This document shows, in pieces, positions 1-6,948 of a stretch of DNA of 33,468 nt. The first letter of the stretch is position 1, and each line of letters opens with the position of its first letter. Source of the stretch: Modicisalibacter coralii (GTDB lineage Bacteria > Pseudomonadota > Gammaproteobacteria > Pseudomonadales > Halomonadaceae). A program made the position numbers and the translations under genes. Location of the stretch: the NCBI RefSeq assembly GCF_004117855.1, contig NZ_QWBW01000050.1, positions 1-33,468 of the forward strand. Direction: 5' to 3'. The notes beneath the pieces are model-generated. The model was not told the DNA's origin. It made no database searches and worked only from the letters and a program-made list of their open reading frames with translations.

Positions 1-564
1 CGCATCCATGACGCCTACGAACAGGGCGTGAGCAGCCTGGCGAGCCACGAGAAGACCCGCGAGGTGGCCCGCGGCAGCCTGGGCGAGAGCCCCAACCAGT
101 GCCAGCCGGGGCTGTTCGTCACCGCGGCGAGCGACTTCCTCGCCGACGAGCGGCTGCAGGCCGAGGTGTTCGGCGCCAGCTCGCTGATCGTCGAGTGCGC
201 CGACGAGGCGGAAGTGCGGCAGGTCGCCGAGCACCTGGAAGGCCAGCTCACCGCCACCCTGCAGATGGACGACGCCGATCTCGACAGCGCCCGGGCGCTG
301 CTGCCGATCCTCGAGCGCAAGGCCGGGCGCATCCTGGTCAACGGCTGGCCGACCGGGGTCGAGGTGTGCCACGCCATGGTTCACGGCGGGCCCTACCCGG
401 CGACCTCGGACGCGCGCACCACCTCGGTGGGCACGGCGGCGATCCATCGCTTCCTGCGCCCGGTGTGCTACCAGAACCTGCCGGACGCGCTGCGTCCCGA
501 GGCACTCAAGGAGGCCAATCCGCTCGATCTCAAGCGGCTGGTCGACGGCCGGCGCGAGGGCTGA
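1..564 (+). CDS. Alpha-ketoglutaric semialdehyde dehydrogenase (2,5-dioxovalerate dehydrogenase), C-terminal part
   Basis: This is the 3' part of an aldehyde dehydrogenase superfamily gene that enters from the left edge; the frame is open from base 1 and stops at 562-564. The visible 187 residues match the C-terminal third of the family that oxidises 2,5-dioxopentanoate to 2-oxoglutarate at the end of non-phosphorylating sugar-acid pathways (glucarate, galactarate, pentoses, hydroxyproline). The diagnostic part is the tail, with VCHAMVHGGPYPAT followed by a TTSVGTAAIHRFLRPVCYQ-like segment, which separates this branch from betaine aldehyde or succinate semialdehyde dehydrogenases. The catalytic Cys and the NAD-binding half lie outside the window. 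The gene is closed by a strong terminator at 597-624. The partner dehydratase or regulator genes should lie upstream, off the window. The family call is firm; the physiological substrate is inferred. Confidence 0.88.
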   Translation, partial: RIHDAYEQGVSSLASHEKTREVARGSLGESPNQCQPGLFVTAASDFLADERLQAEVFGASSLIVECADEAEVRQVAEHLEGQLTATLQMDDADLDSARALLPILERKAGRILVNGWPTGVEVCHAMVHGGPYPATSDARTTSVGTAAIHRFLRPVCYQNLPDALRPEALKEANPLDLKRLVDGRREG

Positions 565-596
565 GCGCCGACGGCGCCACTCGCGCATGGCACTGA

Positions 597-624
597 CGGG
601 ACGGCTCCGGCCGTCCCGTTTTTT
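597..624 (+). terminator. Rho-independent terminator of the aldehyde dehydrogenase gene
   Basis: A perfect 9-bp GC-rich stem (597-605 with 610-618) has a TCCG loop and is followed directly by six T residues (619-624). It starts 33 bases after the stop codon. Confidence 0.92.
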
Positions 625-689
625 GATCGCGCAGTTGGCCCGACACGCTGGCACCCGCGTGTCAGCGGATCGCCAAGGACGCCCCAACG

Positions 690-716
690 AAAAGACCCCG
701 GCAATGTGCCGGGGTC
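690..716 (-). terminator. Rho-independent terminator of the cold-shock gene
   Basis: A perfect 10-bp stem (694-703 with 707-716) has a 3-base loop. Read on the minus strand it is followed by a run of four T (complement of the A run before 694). It lies about 80 bases beyond the stop of the minus-strand cold-shock gene and faces the terminator at 597-624. Confidence 0.85.
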
Positions 717-798
717 CTTACCGTCTTGAACGGTCAAGCACGCATGTCGCGATTCACCCTCTGGAGAGGCGATAGCGGCGCATGCGCGCCATCAGGGC

Positions 799-1002
799 TT
801 AGAGCGCCTTGATGTTGGCAGCCTGAAGGCCTTTCTTGCCCTGAGTGACTTCGAAGGAGACCTTCTGGCCGTCCTGCAGGGTCTTGAAGCCTTCAGCTTG
901 AATTTCGGAGAAGTGAGCGAACAGGTCATCGCCACCGTCATCGGGAGAGATGAAGCCGTAGCCTTTGGTGTCGTTGAACCACTTGACAGTGCCAGTTGCC
1001 AT
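799..1002 (-). CDS. CspA-family cold-shock protein
   Basis: A 67-residue single cold-shock domain protein, full length for the CspA family. It is a nucleic-acid chaperone that binds single-stranded RNA and DNA in the cytoplasm and relaxes mRNA structure. The start is [14 protein letters not shown]1 (KGYGFIS, about residues 13-19) and RNP2 (DLFAHFS, about 26-32) are intact with their aromatic residues. The start is supported by an AAGGAA ribosome site 9 bases upstream (complement of 1011-1016). The gene is monocistronic, with its own terminator at 690-716. A -10-like TAGAAT on the minus strand (1139-1144) would give a leader of roughly 130 bases, in line with the long leaders of cold-inducible csp genes, but no good -35 is visible. 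Whether it is cold-induced or constitutive (CspE/CspC type) cannot be told from the sequence. Confidence 0.96.
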   Translation of the reverse strand: MATGTVKWFNDTKGYGFISPDDGGDDLFAHFSEIQAEGFKTLQDGQKVSFEVTQGKKGLQAANIKAL

Positions 1003-1484
1003 TTGTCGATTTCCTTACTTGCGGATGATGGTGCTGGGCTAACGCGGACCATTCCACGCCATTTGCCCAAATTGCGCGGGTAAGACAAGAGGGGAATGCG
1101 CACTCAGAGTCTTCGAAGGGTCGACAACAACTGACGCTATTCTACTTGCTAACCAACGCAGCGGATGATGCATCATTGCCTCGAACCACGTCAAGCTACG
1201 TTGAGAGGGTCTTACGCGTTACGATGCCCGCACAAAGCACCATAGATGGAAAAACCGGGGACGTCCAGAAAGTCGACACCCTGTTTGGCGAGACGGGCCG
1301 AGGCTTCGCGACCTCGCTCGTGCCGGGCGATAGCGCCCCGCGCGACAGCGAATCGGCCGAGGTGAGTCATCGCTTGCGCGGGCGGCGGCATCACCCGGCG
1401 TGAACCTCGACGCACTCCTGCTTCACCTGCCGAACATGGTATCGTCCGACCATCCCTAGATCCCGGAACCAACGAGGAAGCGGC
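1003..1484. other. Intergenic region with the csp leader
   Basis: This 482-base stretch lies between the divergent csp and TM2 genes. The part nearest csp (1003 to about 1140) is probably its untranslated leader, with a ribosome site at 1011-1016 and a possible -10 at 1139-1144. The remainder, about 1150-1470, shows no tRNA-like fold and no convincing gene. A 59-codon minus-strand frame (1212-1391) is open but has no well-placed ribosome site and no family I recognise. GAGGAA just before 1485 is the ribosome site of the TM2 gene. Confidence 0.5.
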
Positions 1485-1895
1485 GTGACACAACTGGCAT
1501 CCAGCAACACTCACAGCAAGGCGATCGGCTATCTCTTGTGGCTGTTCGGTTTCACCGGCGCCCATCGCTTCTATTACGGCAAGCCGGTGACCGGCACGAT
1601 CTGGTTTCTGACGCTGGGCCTGCTGGGCATCGGCTGGCTGATCGACCTCTTCCTGATCCCGGCCATGGACCGTCAGGCCGACATCCGCTTTCGCGCGGGG
1701 CCGATCAACTACACGGCGGCGTGGGTGCTGCTGACCTTCCTCGGCGTGTTCGGCATCCATCGCATGTACATGGGCAAGTGGGTGACCGGCTTCCTTTATC
1801 TGATCACCGGCGGGTTGTTCCTGATCGGGATCCTCTACGATTTCTGGACGCTCAACGACCAGATTTCCTACAAGAACGCGCGTCGCGGCCTGTAA
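1485..1895 (+). CDS. Double TM2-domain membrane protein
   Basis: A 136-residue inner-membrane protein with two tandem TM2 domains. Each has the family signature of a first helix ending in a G-x-H-R-x-Y-x-G-K turn followed by a second helix with a late Asp: GAHRFYYGK at residues 25-33 and D54, then GIHRMYMGK at 90-98 and D119. Four membrane helices are therefore expected. The start is GTG at 1485, chosen because GAGGAA lies just upstream and the next candidates would cut the first helix. TM2 proteins have no settled biochemical role. Here the gene precedes an exoD-like gene by 58 bases, so they may share a transcript. Most bacterial TM2 proteins have one copy of the domain; the internal duplication is the notable feature. 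Confidence 0.85.
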   Translation: MTQLASSNTHSKAIGYLLWLFGFTGAHRFYYGKPVTGTIWFLTLGLLGIGWLIDLFLIPAMDRQADIRFRAGPINYTAAWVLLTFLGVFGIHRMYMGKWVTGFLYLITGGLFLIGILYDFWTLNDQISYKNARRGL

Positions 1896-1953
1896 GCGCC
1901 GCCCAGCCACGGGCGTAGGGAAACGCCCACTGCAACGACAAGGAGAGTATGAC

Positions 1954-2535
1954 ATGGCCGAACGCATGGCCCTGACCGGCTTGCTCGATGGCATGGATGA
2001 AGCCCACTCCGGGAGCAAACTGTGCCTGCAGGATATCGTCGACACCTTCGCCTCGCGCGGCTTCGGGCCCTTGCTGGTGGTCCCCGCCCTGATCGTGGTC
2101 CTGCCCACGGGCGCCATTCCCGGGATCCCGACACTGTGCGGCCTGTTCATCGCCATGGTGGCCATCCAGCTCGCACTCGGCAAGGATTCGCCCTGGCTGC
2201 CGCGCCGCCTGCGCGAGCGCGGCTTCGACCACGAACGCTTCCATCGAGCGGTCGTCCAGGTACGCCCCTGGACGCAACGCTTCGACCGGCTGCTGAAGCC
2301 GCGCCTGGTGGGGCTCCTCAATCCGGTATCGCGGCGACTGATCGCCCTGCTGGCCGCCCTGCTCGCGCTTTCCATGATGCCGCTGGAGCTGCTGCCTTTC
2401 GCCGCCGCCCTGCCGGCGCTGGCCATCGCGTTGATGGGCCTTGGCCTGGCCGCGGAGGATGGCCTGCTGATGGTGCTCGGCCTGGCCGTGGTGGTAATCG
2501 GCGCCCTGGTGATCTGGCGCTGGCTGTTACCCTGA
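1954..2535 (+). CDS. ExoD-family exopolysaccharide synthesis protein
   Basis: A 193-residue membrane protein of the ExoD family, first linked to exopolysaccharide production and nodule invasion in rhizobia; its molecular activity is unknown. The N-terminal soluble part (about residues 1-35) is followed by a hydrophobic stretch containing the family's PTGAIPGIP-like segment (about 50-60). A basic loop with PWLPRRLRERGFD follows (about 78-90), then a PRLVGLLNPVSRRLI motif before two or three C-terminal helices. Length and order fit the family. An AAGGAG ribosome site sits 8 bases before the ATG. It follows the TM2 gene on the same strand, and the LysE-family gene begins 35 bases later, so the three may be cotranscribed. 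Confidence 0.88.
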   Translation: MAERMALTGLLDGMDEAHSGSKLCLQDIVDTFASRGFGPLLVVPALIVVLPTGAIPGIPTLCGLFIAMVAIQLALGKDSPWLPRRLRERGFDHERFHRAVVQVRPWTQRFDRLLKPRLVGLLNPVSRRLIALLAALLALSMMPLELLPFAAALPALAIALMGLGLAAEDGLLMVLGLAVVVIGALVIWRWLLP

Positions 2536-2569
2536 GTCGGCTTCTCGCCCCCGGCCAACGAGGACCTTC

Positions 2570-3211
2570 ATGCTGATCGATGCCCAGTTCCTGCCCTTTC
2601 TGCTCGCCATCACGCTGCTGAGCATCACCCCGGGCGTGGACACCCTGCTGGTGATCCGCAACACCGTACGCGGCGGCGTGCGCGACGGCATTCTCACCAG
2701 TCTGGCGATCTGTTGCGGGTTGTTCGTGCATGCCACGGTGTCGGCGCTGGGGATTTCGCTGATCCTGCTGCAATCGGCCTGGGCCTTCGCTGCGCTCAAG
2801 CTTGCCGGGGCCGCCTATCTGGTCTGGCTGGGCGTACAGAGCCTGCTCAGCGCCCGGCGCGGCACGCCGTTGCCGGTGGCCGGCGTGACCGGCGCGAAGC
2901 AACGGGTCGGCGTCTGGCAACCGGTCCGCGAAGGCCTGTTGTCGAACGTCCTCAACCCCAAGACCGTGGTCTTCTACATGGCCTTCCTGCCGCAGTTCAT
3001 CGCCCCCGGTGATCCGGCGCTGCTGAAGTCGCTGTGGCTGGCCGGGGTGCACTTCGTGATCGCCAACCTCTGGCAGATCGGTATTGCCCTGATGGTGGGT
3101 CGCGCCGGCCACTGGCTGGCCAAGCGCTGGCTTTCCCGGACCCTCGACACGGTGACCGGCACGGTGCTGGTGGCCTTCGGCATCAAGCTGGCCCTGCAGC
3201 AGCGGCCCTGA
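2570..3211 (+). CDS. LysE/RhtB-family amino acid exporter
   Basis: A 213-residue inner-membrane transporter of the LysE/RhtB family, which exports amino acids or related metabolites by proton antiport. The N-terminal helix is followed by the family motif TPGVDTLLVIRNTVRGG (about residues 20-36), then helix 2, a YLVWLGVQSL helix end (about 83-92) and the conserved N-P-K-T segment (NVLNPKTVVFYMAFLPQF, about 126-143). Two C-terminal helices follow. Length is normal. GAGGA lies just before the ATG. The exported substrate cannot be read from the sequence. The stop is 3 bases from the end of the convergent MATE frame, an unusually tight junction explained by the frame change in that gene. Confidence 0.92.
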   Translation: MLIDAQFLPFLLAITLLSITPGVDTLLVIRNTVRGGVRDGILTSLAICCGLFVHATVSALGISLILLQSAWAFAALKLAGAAYLVWLGVQSLLSARRGTPLPVAGVTGAKQRVGVWQPVREGLLSNVLNPKTVVFYMAFLPQFIAPGDPALLKSLWLAGVHFVIANLWQIGIALMVGRAGHWLAKRWLSRTLDTVTGTVLVAFGIKLALQQRP

Positions 3212-3214
3212 CCC

Positions 3215-4543
3215 TCAAGGGTCGCCGCCCCGTGCCGGCACGGTCGTGATACGTATCATGCGCTCCAACAAGCGGTTCCTCGACGATAAGCGGGTCAGAT
3301 CCGCCCTGACTCGGCTCCTTCCACTAGCTTCCCACGCTCCCCCAGCGAGCGGCGAAAGAGCAGCCAGGCCGCTGCGCAACCGAACACCGGACATCAGCAT
3401 CGCGCGCAGCGGCCAGCCCAGTGCATTGGCGGCGGACACCACGATCATGCACACCCCCAGCAGCGCATAACTGGGCAACAGTGCGCGAATCAAGGTCGCC
3501 AGGCCATGCTGTATGTCGGGATTGCCCGACAGCAGCACGGCCAGCCAGGGGGCCAGCAGGGCCATGATCACGCCCAGCGACAATTGCCAGATCACCACCA
3601 CCCTGAAGGCCAGCGCCATCAGGCGTCGAATCTGCGGCCAGTCACCGGCGCCGTAGCATCGCCCCAGCCAGGGTGGCAACGACATGGTCAGCGCCAGCAC
3701 CACCATCAGCGATACCGTCTCGAGCCGGCTGGCCAACCCCCAGGCCGCCACCCGGCTCTCGCCCAGATCGGCGACCACCGCGGTGGCCAGCATCGCGGCC
3801 AGTGGCGGCATCAACTGGCTGACCATCGCCGGGCCGGCGATGGCGAGGAAGGGACGGGTCGACACCCGGGCTTCGGCGACGAGCCCGCGGCCGGTCAGCC
3901 AGTCGGTGTGGCGCACCCGATTGCCCACCACCAGCAGGCCAATGGCGAAGGCGATGGCCGTGGCCAGGGCCGCGCCCGGCAGCCCGAGCCCCGACCAGGG
4001 ACCGATACCGAAGATCAGCAGCGGATCCAGCACCAGGTTGATCAGACTGGTCACGACCATCAGCTTGCCGGGCAGCCGGGTATCGCCGTGGGCGCGGAAC
4101 AGGCTGTAGCCGAAATACAACGCCGCCCCCAGCCAGGCGGCCAGCAGTTGCAGGTTCCAGTAGTCGCGGATCAGCGGCAGCAGCGTCGCCTGAGCACCCA
4201 GCCCGCGAAACAGCGGGGTCTGCAGGCCATACAGAACCAATGCCAGCACGGCCACCAGCAGACCGCCGCCGATCAGCACCAGCGCCCCCAGCCGGCGGGC
4301 CCGGTCCGCCTCCCCGGCCCCCAGGGCCCGCGAGATCAGCGCCGCGATGGCGATGCCGATACCGACCTGGACACCGATGAGCAGAAACGACAGCGGGAAG
4401 GTGAACGACTGCGCGGCGAGCGGCGCGGTCCCCAGCCGGGCGATGAAGGCACTGTCGACCAGTTGGAAACCCAGCAGCGACAGCACGCCCACCGCCATCG
4501 GCCAGGTCTGTCGCCAGAGTTGACGAGGTAACGAGGAACTCAC
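3215..4543 (-). CDS. MATE-family multidrug/Na+ antiporter with altered C-terminus (probable 3' deletion and frameshift)
   Basis: A MATE-family (DinF/NorM-like) exporter of 442 codons, with GTG start at 4543 and AGGGAGA 4 bases upstream. The first about 388 residues look like a normal MATE protein: two six-helix bundles, a QSFTFPLSFLLIGVQVGIG-like helix 2 region, and a second-half copy around PAMVSQLMPPLAAM. After GVR at about residue 388 (near 3380) the protein becomes hydrophilic, with Arg and Ser rich sequence to the stop at 3215. In the next frame the same DNA encodes AAAWLLFRRSLGERGKL and stops at 3295-3297, which looks like the true end of a MATE protein. Even with the frame restored the protein would be about 415 residues, short of the usual 440-460, so part of the last helix is probably missing. 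The product may be non-functional. Confidence 0.8.
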   Translation of the reverse strand: MSSSLPRQLWRQTWPMAVGVLSLLGFQLVDSAFIARLGTAPLAAQSFTFPLSFLLIGVQVGIGIAIAALISRALGAGEADRARRLGALVLIGGGLLVAVLALVLYGLQTPLFRGLGAQATLLPLIRDYWNLQLLAAWLGAALYFGYSLFRAHGDTRLPGKLMVVTSLINLVLDPLLIFGIGPWSGLGLPGAALATAIAFAIGLLVVGNRVRHTDWLTGRGLVAEARVSTRPFLAIAGPAMVSQLMPPLAAMLATAVVADLGESRVAAWGLASRLETVSLMVVLALTMSLPPWLGRCYGAGDWPQIRRLMALAFRVVVIWQLSLGVIMALLAPWLAVLLSGNPDIQHGLATLIRALLPSYALLGVCMIVVSAANALGWPLRAMLMSGVRLRSGLAALSPLAGGAWEASGRSRVRADLTRLSSRNRLLERMIRITTVPARGGDP

Positions 4544-4616
4544 GCGTTCTCCCTATCGGACATGCGGGGTGGCGCATTCTGGCATGTCGCGGATGACAGC
4601 CCAATCGCAGGCCGTG

Positions 4617-4644
4617 AAAAAGGCCGGCTACAGGGAACCGGCCT
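4617..4644 (-). terminator. Terminator of the aldo/keto reductase gene
   Basis: The inverted repeat pairs 4621-4627 with 4638-4644 (7 bp, 10-base loop). On the minus strand it is followed by five T (complement of 4617-4621). It lies about 20 bases after the reductase stop, between that gene and the MATE gene, so the MATE gene is probably transcribed separately. Confidence 0.75.
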
Positions 4645-4664
4645 CGGCAGCGACCCTCGAACCG

Positions 4665-5477
4665 TCACTCGTCCCAGCGAGGGGCAAAGCCGGGATTGGC
4701 GATCCGTTCGCCGACATCGAGGTGCTCGATTCGCGCCATGGCCTCGTCCGACAGCGTCAGGTCGAGCGCCGCGAGGTTGGCTTTCTGGTGTTCGGGTTGC
4801 GAGGACGAGGGTATGGGCACGATGCCACGGGCGGCGACCCAGGCCAGTGCCACCTGCGCCGGCGTGGCATCGTGATCGGCGGCGATCTGGTGCAGTATCG
4901 GCTGGTTCATCACCTTGCCCACCGCCAGCGGCATGTAGCCGGTGACGGTGACTCCCAGGTCCTGGCAGGCCTCGACCAGTGCCTGGTTGGCGAGAAACGG
5001 ATGGACTTCGATCTGGTTGGTGACGATGTGCTCGCCGCCGGGCACCGACAGCGCCTGGTCGAGATGGGCGATGGTGAAGTTGGACACGCCGATGTGGCGT
5101 GTCAGCCCCTTGTCGCGGGCTGCGGCGAGGGCACCGATGTATTCCGACATCGGCACCTCGTCGCCGGGTGACGGCCAGTGGATCAGTGCCAGATCGACGC
5201 CCTCGACGCCCAGTCGCCGCACGCTTTCCTCGAGACTGGCGATCAAGTCGTCGTGGCGCAGACGGTCCCACCACACCTTGGTGGTCAGGAATATCTCGTC
5301 GCGCGGGACGCCGCTGCGGCGGATCGCCTCGCCGACCGCCGCCTCGTTGTCGTACATCTGGGCGGTATCGATGTGCCGGTACCCCAGCGAGAGCGCCGAG
5401 GACACCGCAGCGACGGCCTCCTGATCCTTGAGCCGGTAGGTGCCCATACCGATGTCGGGAATCTCTGCCTGGGCCAT
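4665..5477 (-). CDS. Aldo/keto reductase, 2,5-diketo-D-gluconate reductase B-like
   Basis: A 270-residue cytosolic NADPH-dependent aldo/keto reductase with a single TIM barrel, closest in pattern to DkgB. The catalytic tetrad is complete: D37 and Y42 (HIDTAQMYDNE), K67 (TTKVWW) and H100 (LALIHWP). The family signature GVSNF follows the substrate loop, and the C-terminal NADPH segment reads IPSSSQPEHQKANL, the version typical of DkgB. Length matches the family (about 267-275). The start is ATG at 5477 with AAGGAG 7-8 bases upstream. It is monocistronic, with a terminator at 4617-4644. Likely substrates are methylglyoxal and other small aldehydes or diketo sugar acids; this is family knowledge and not shown here. 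A MITE-like palindrome lies about 80 bases upstream. Confidence 0.92.
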   Translation of the reverse strand: MAQAEIPDIGMGTYRLKDQEAVAAVSSALSLGYRHIDTAQMYDNEAAVGEAIRRSGVPRDEIFLTTKVWWDRLRHDDLIASLEESVRRLGVEGVDLALIHWPSPGDEVPMSEYIGALAAARDKGLTRHIGVSNFTIAHLDQALSVPGGEHIVTNQIEVHPFLANQALVEACQDLGVTVTGYMPLAVGKVMNQPILHQIAADHDATPAQVALAWVAARGIVPIPSSSQPEHQKANLAALDLTLSDEAMARIEHLDVGERIANPGFAPRWDE

Positions 5478-5792
5478 TGCGTGACTCCTTTCCTTGCGGT
5501 GAAGACGCTGTCGGGCGGCGGACGACCGGCAGCGGTGTGTCTTGCGGGATGCTTAGGGAAACGCTGCATAAATGCCTGCGCGAGCGAATCGCTTCGTTGC
5601 GTGGTACTCGAAAACTCGCCTAACTTCATGTTATGTCTCGTTTTCTGCGTTCCATGCGCCTCGCGCTTCATCACGCTCGTCGATTTATTCAGCATTTCCT
5701 TAGTTCTCTAATGACTGATCCGGGGTAAAAAAATTCCGCCCCGGGGACGGACGATGGTAGGTTCGTGTCAGGTTAGCAGCGAAGAACACGCC
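5478..5792. other. Intergenic region holding a MITE-like palindrome
   Basis: This 315-base gap lies between divergent genes. From 5478 to about 5550 is the 5' region of the reductase gene. 5556-5700 is the palindromic element described separately. From 5703 to 5792 is the probable 5' region of the oxidoreductase gene, with an inverted repeat (CCGGGG at 5720-5725, CCCCGG at 5739-5744) around an A-rich loop. I see no gene or tRNA in it. Confidence 0.6.
5556..5700. mobile_element. Candidate MITE (145-bp imperfect palindrome with terminal inverted repeats)
   Basis: The left end GGGAAACGCTGCATAAAT (5556-5573) and the reverse complement of the right end, AGGAAATGCTGAATAAAT (5683-5700), match at 15 of 18 positions. 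The inner arms also resemble each other inverted: ...GCGTGGTACTCGAAAACTCG on the left and ...GCATGGAACGCAGAAAACGAG on the right. The whole could therefore fold as one long hairpin. TA flanks both sides (5554-5555 and 5701-5702), as in a two-base target duplication. It has no coding capacity and a lower GC content than its surroundings. These are the marks of a non-autonomous element mobilised by a transposase elsewhere. The parent IS is not in the window. Confidence 0.6.
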
Positions 5793-6926
5793 ATGGACGA
5801 GACCACCAACATCGTGCTGGTGGGGGCCGGCCACGCCCACCTGCACCTGGCCGCCCGGGTCGAGCGCCTGATCGAGCGGGGGGCCCACGTCACCCTGATC
5901 TCGCCGGGGGACTTCTGGTACTCCGGCATGGCCAGCGGCATGCTGGGCGGCGATTACCGGGACGACGAGGATCGTCTCGACCCGGCGGCGCTGATCCGCG
6001 CCGGCGGCGGCGAGGTGATCGACGACAGGGTGGTCGGCATCGACCGCCAGGCACGGCAACTGCGCCTGGCCGAGTCACCGCCCCTGGCCTACGATCTGCT
6101 GTCGCTCAACCTGGGCAGCCGTGTCGCCACCAACGCCATCATCGGCATCGGCGGCGACGCTCACGTCTGGCCGGCCAAGCCGGTCGGGCGACTCTGGCGG
6201 CTGCGCCAGCTGCTGGAAACGGCGCTCGCCGAACAGGCCCCCCTGCCACGGCTCGCCGTGATCGGCGGCGGCCCCACCGGCGTCGAGCTCACCGCCAACC
6301 TGCTGGGTCTGGGCGAACGCTACGGCCGCGAACTCGAGATCAGCCTGGTCAGCGCCAGTGAGCGCCTGCTTCCCGAGGCGCCACGCAGCGCGAGTCGTTG
6401 GGTCGCCCGGCGTCTGTACCGGCGTGGCGCCCGGCTGGAACTGGCGGCCTCGGCGGTGGCCTGGGAGCCCGGGCGGCTGAGACTCGACGACGGCAGCGAG
6501 GTCGGCGCCGACCATGTGCTCCTCGCCAGCGGTCTGGTGGCGCCCGATCTGGTGGGTGAACTCGGCCTGCGCAGCGATGCCCGTCAGGGGCTCGCGATCA
6601 CGCCGGCCCTGCATGCTCCGGAAGACCCGCGGATCTTCGCCGTCGGCGACTGCGCCTGGCTCGAACACGCCCCCTACCCCAAGCTGGGCGTGTTCGGTGT
6701 TCGCCAGGGGCCGGTGCTGCTCGCCAATCTGGAGGCCCGGCTGACCGGCGCCGCCCCGCGCCATTTCCAGCCACAGCGGCGTTACCTGTCGATTCTCAAC
6801 CTGGGCGACGGACGCGGCCTCGGCCTGTGGGGACGATTCTGGTGGCGAGGGCGCTCGGCACTCGCCCTCAAGCGCCGACTCGACCACCGCTTCATGGCCG
6901 CTTACCGCGCCGGGACGGGCCGCTGA
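5793..6926 (+). CDS. FAD/NAD(P)-dependent oxidoreductase, SelD-associated NDH-2-like family
   Basis: A 377-residue flavoprotein of the pyridine nucleotide-disulfide oxidoreductase fold. The N-terminal FAD site reads VLVGAGHAHLHLA (about residues 8-20). The GAGHAH form is typical of the NDH-2-like proteins that in some bacteria are fused to the N-terminus of selenide, water dikinase SelD. The second dinucleotide site is VIGGGPTGVEL (about 156-166) and the C-terminal FAD motif is IFAVGDCA (about 282-289). No redox-active CxxxxC pair is seen, and no SelD domain follows. The start at 5793 is preferred over ATG 5754, because the extra 13 residues do not resemble the family and precede the Rossmann strand oddly; no strong ribosome site favours either. 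Possible roles are quinone reductase or a selenium/sulfur-linked reductase; the substrate is unknown. It converges on the ABC operon, leaving a 22-base gap. Confidence 0.8.
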   Translation: MDETTNIVLVGAGHAHLHLAARVERLIERGAHVTLISPGDFWYSGMASGMLGGDYRDDEDRLDPAALIRAGGGEVIDDRVVGIDRQARQLRLAESPPLAYDLLSLNLGSRVATNAIIGIGGDAHVWPAKPVGRLWRLRQLLETALAEQAPLPRLAVIGGGPTGVELTANLLGLGERYGRELEISLVSASERLLPEAPRSASRWVARRLYRRGARLELAASAVAWEPGRLRLDDGSEVGADHVLLASGLVAPDLVGELGLRSDARQGLAITPALHAPEDPRIFAVGDCAWLEHAPYPKLGVFGVRQGPVLLANLEARLTGAAPRHFQPQRRYLSILNLGDGRGLGLWGRFWWRGRSALALKRRLDHRFMAAYRAGTGR

Positions 6927-6936
6927 GGCCCCGTCC
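6913..6936. terminator. Possible shared hairpin between convergent genes
   Basis: GGACGGGCC (6913-6921) pairs with GGCCCCGTCC (6927-6936) with one bulged base and a 5-base loop containing the oxidoreductase stop codon. Neither side has a T tract, so it may only slow polymerase or protect 3' ends. Confidence 0.35.
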
Positions 6937-6948
6937 GGTGCGCGCGAC

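Noticed and set aside
1212-1391. A 59-codon minus-strand frame between csp and the TM2 gene
   Set aside because: The codons look tolerable, but there is no well-spaced ribosome site, no known family and no conservation data, so it is not called.
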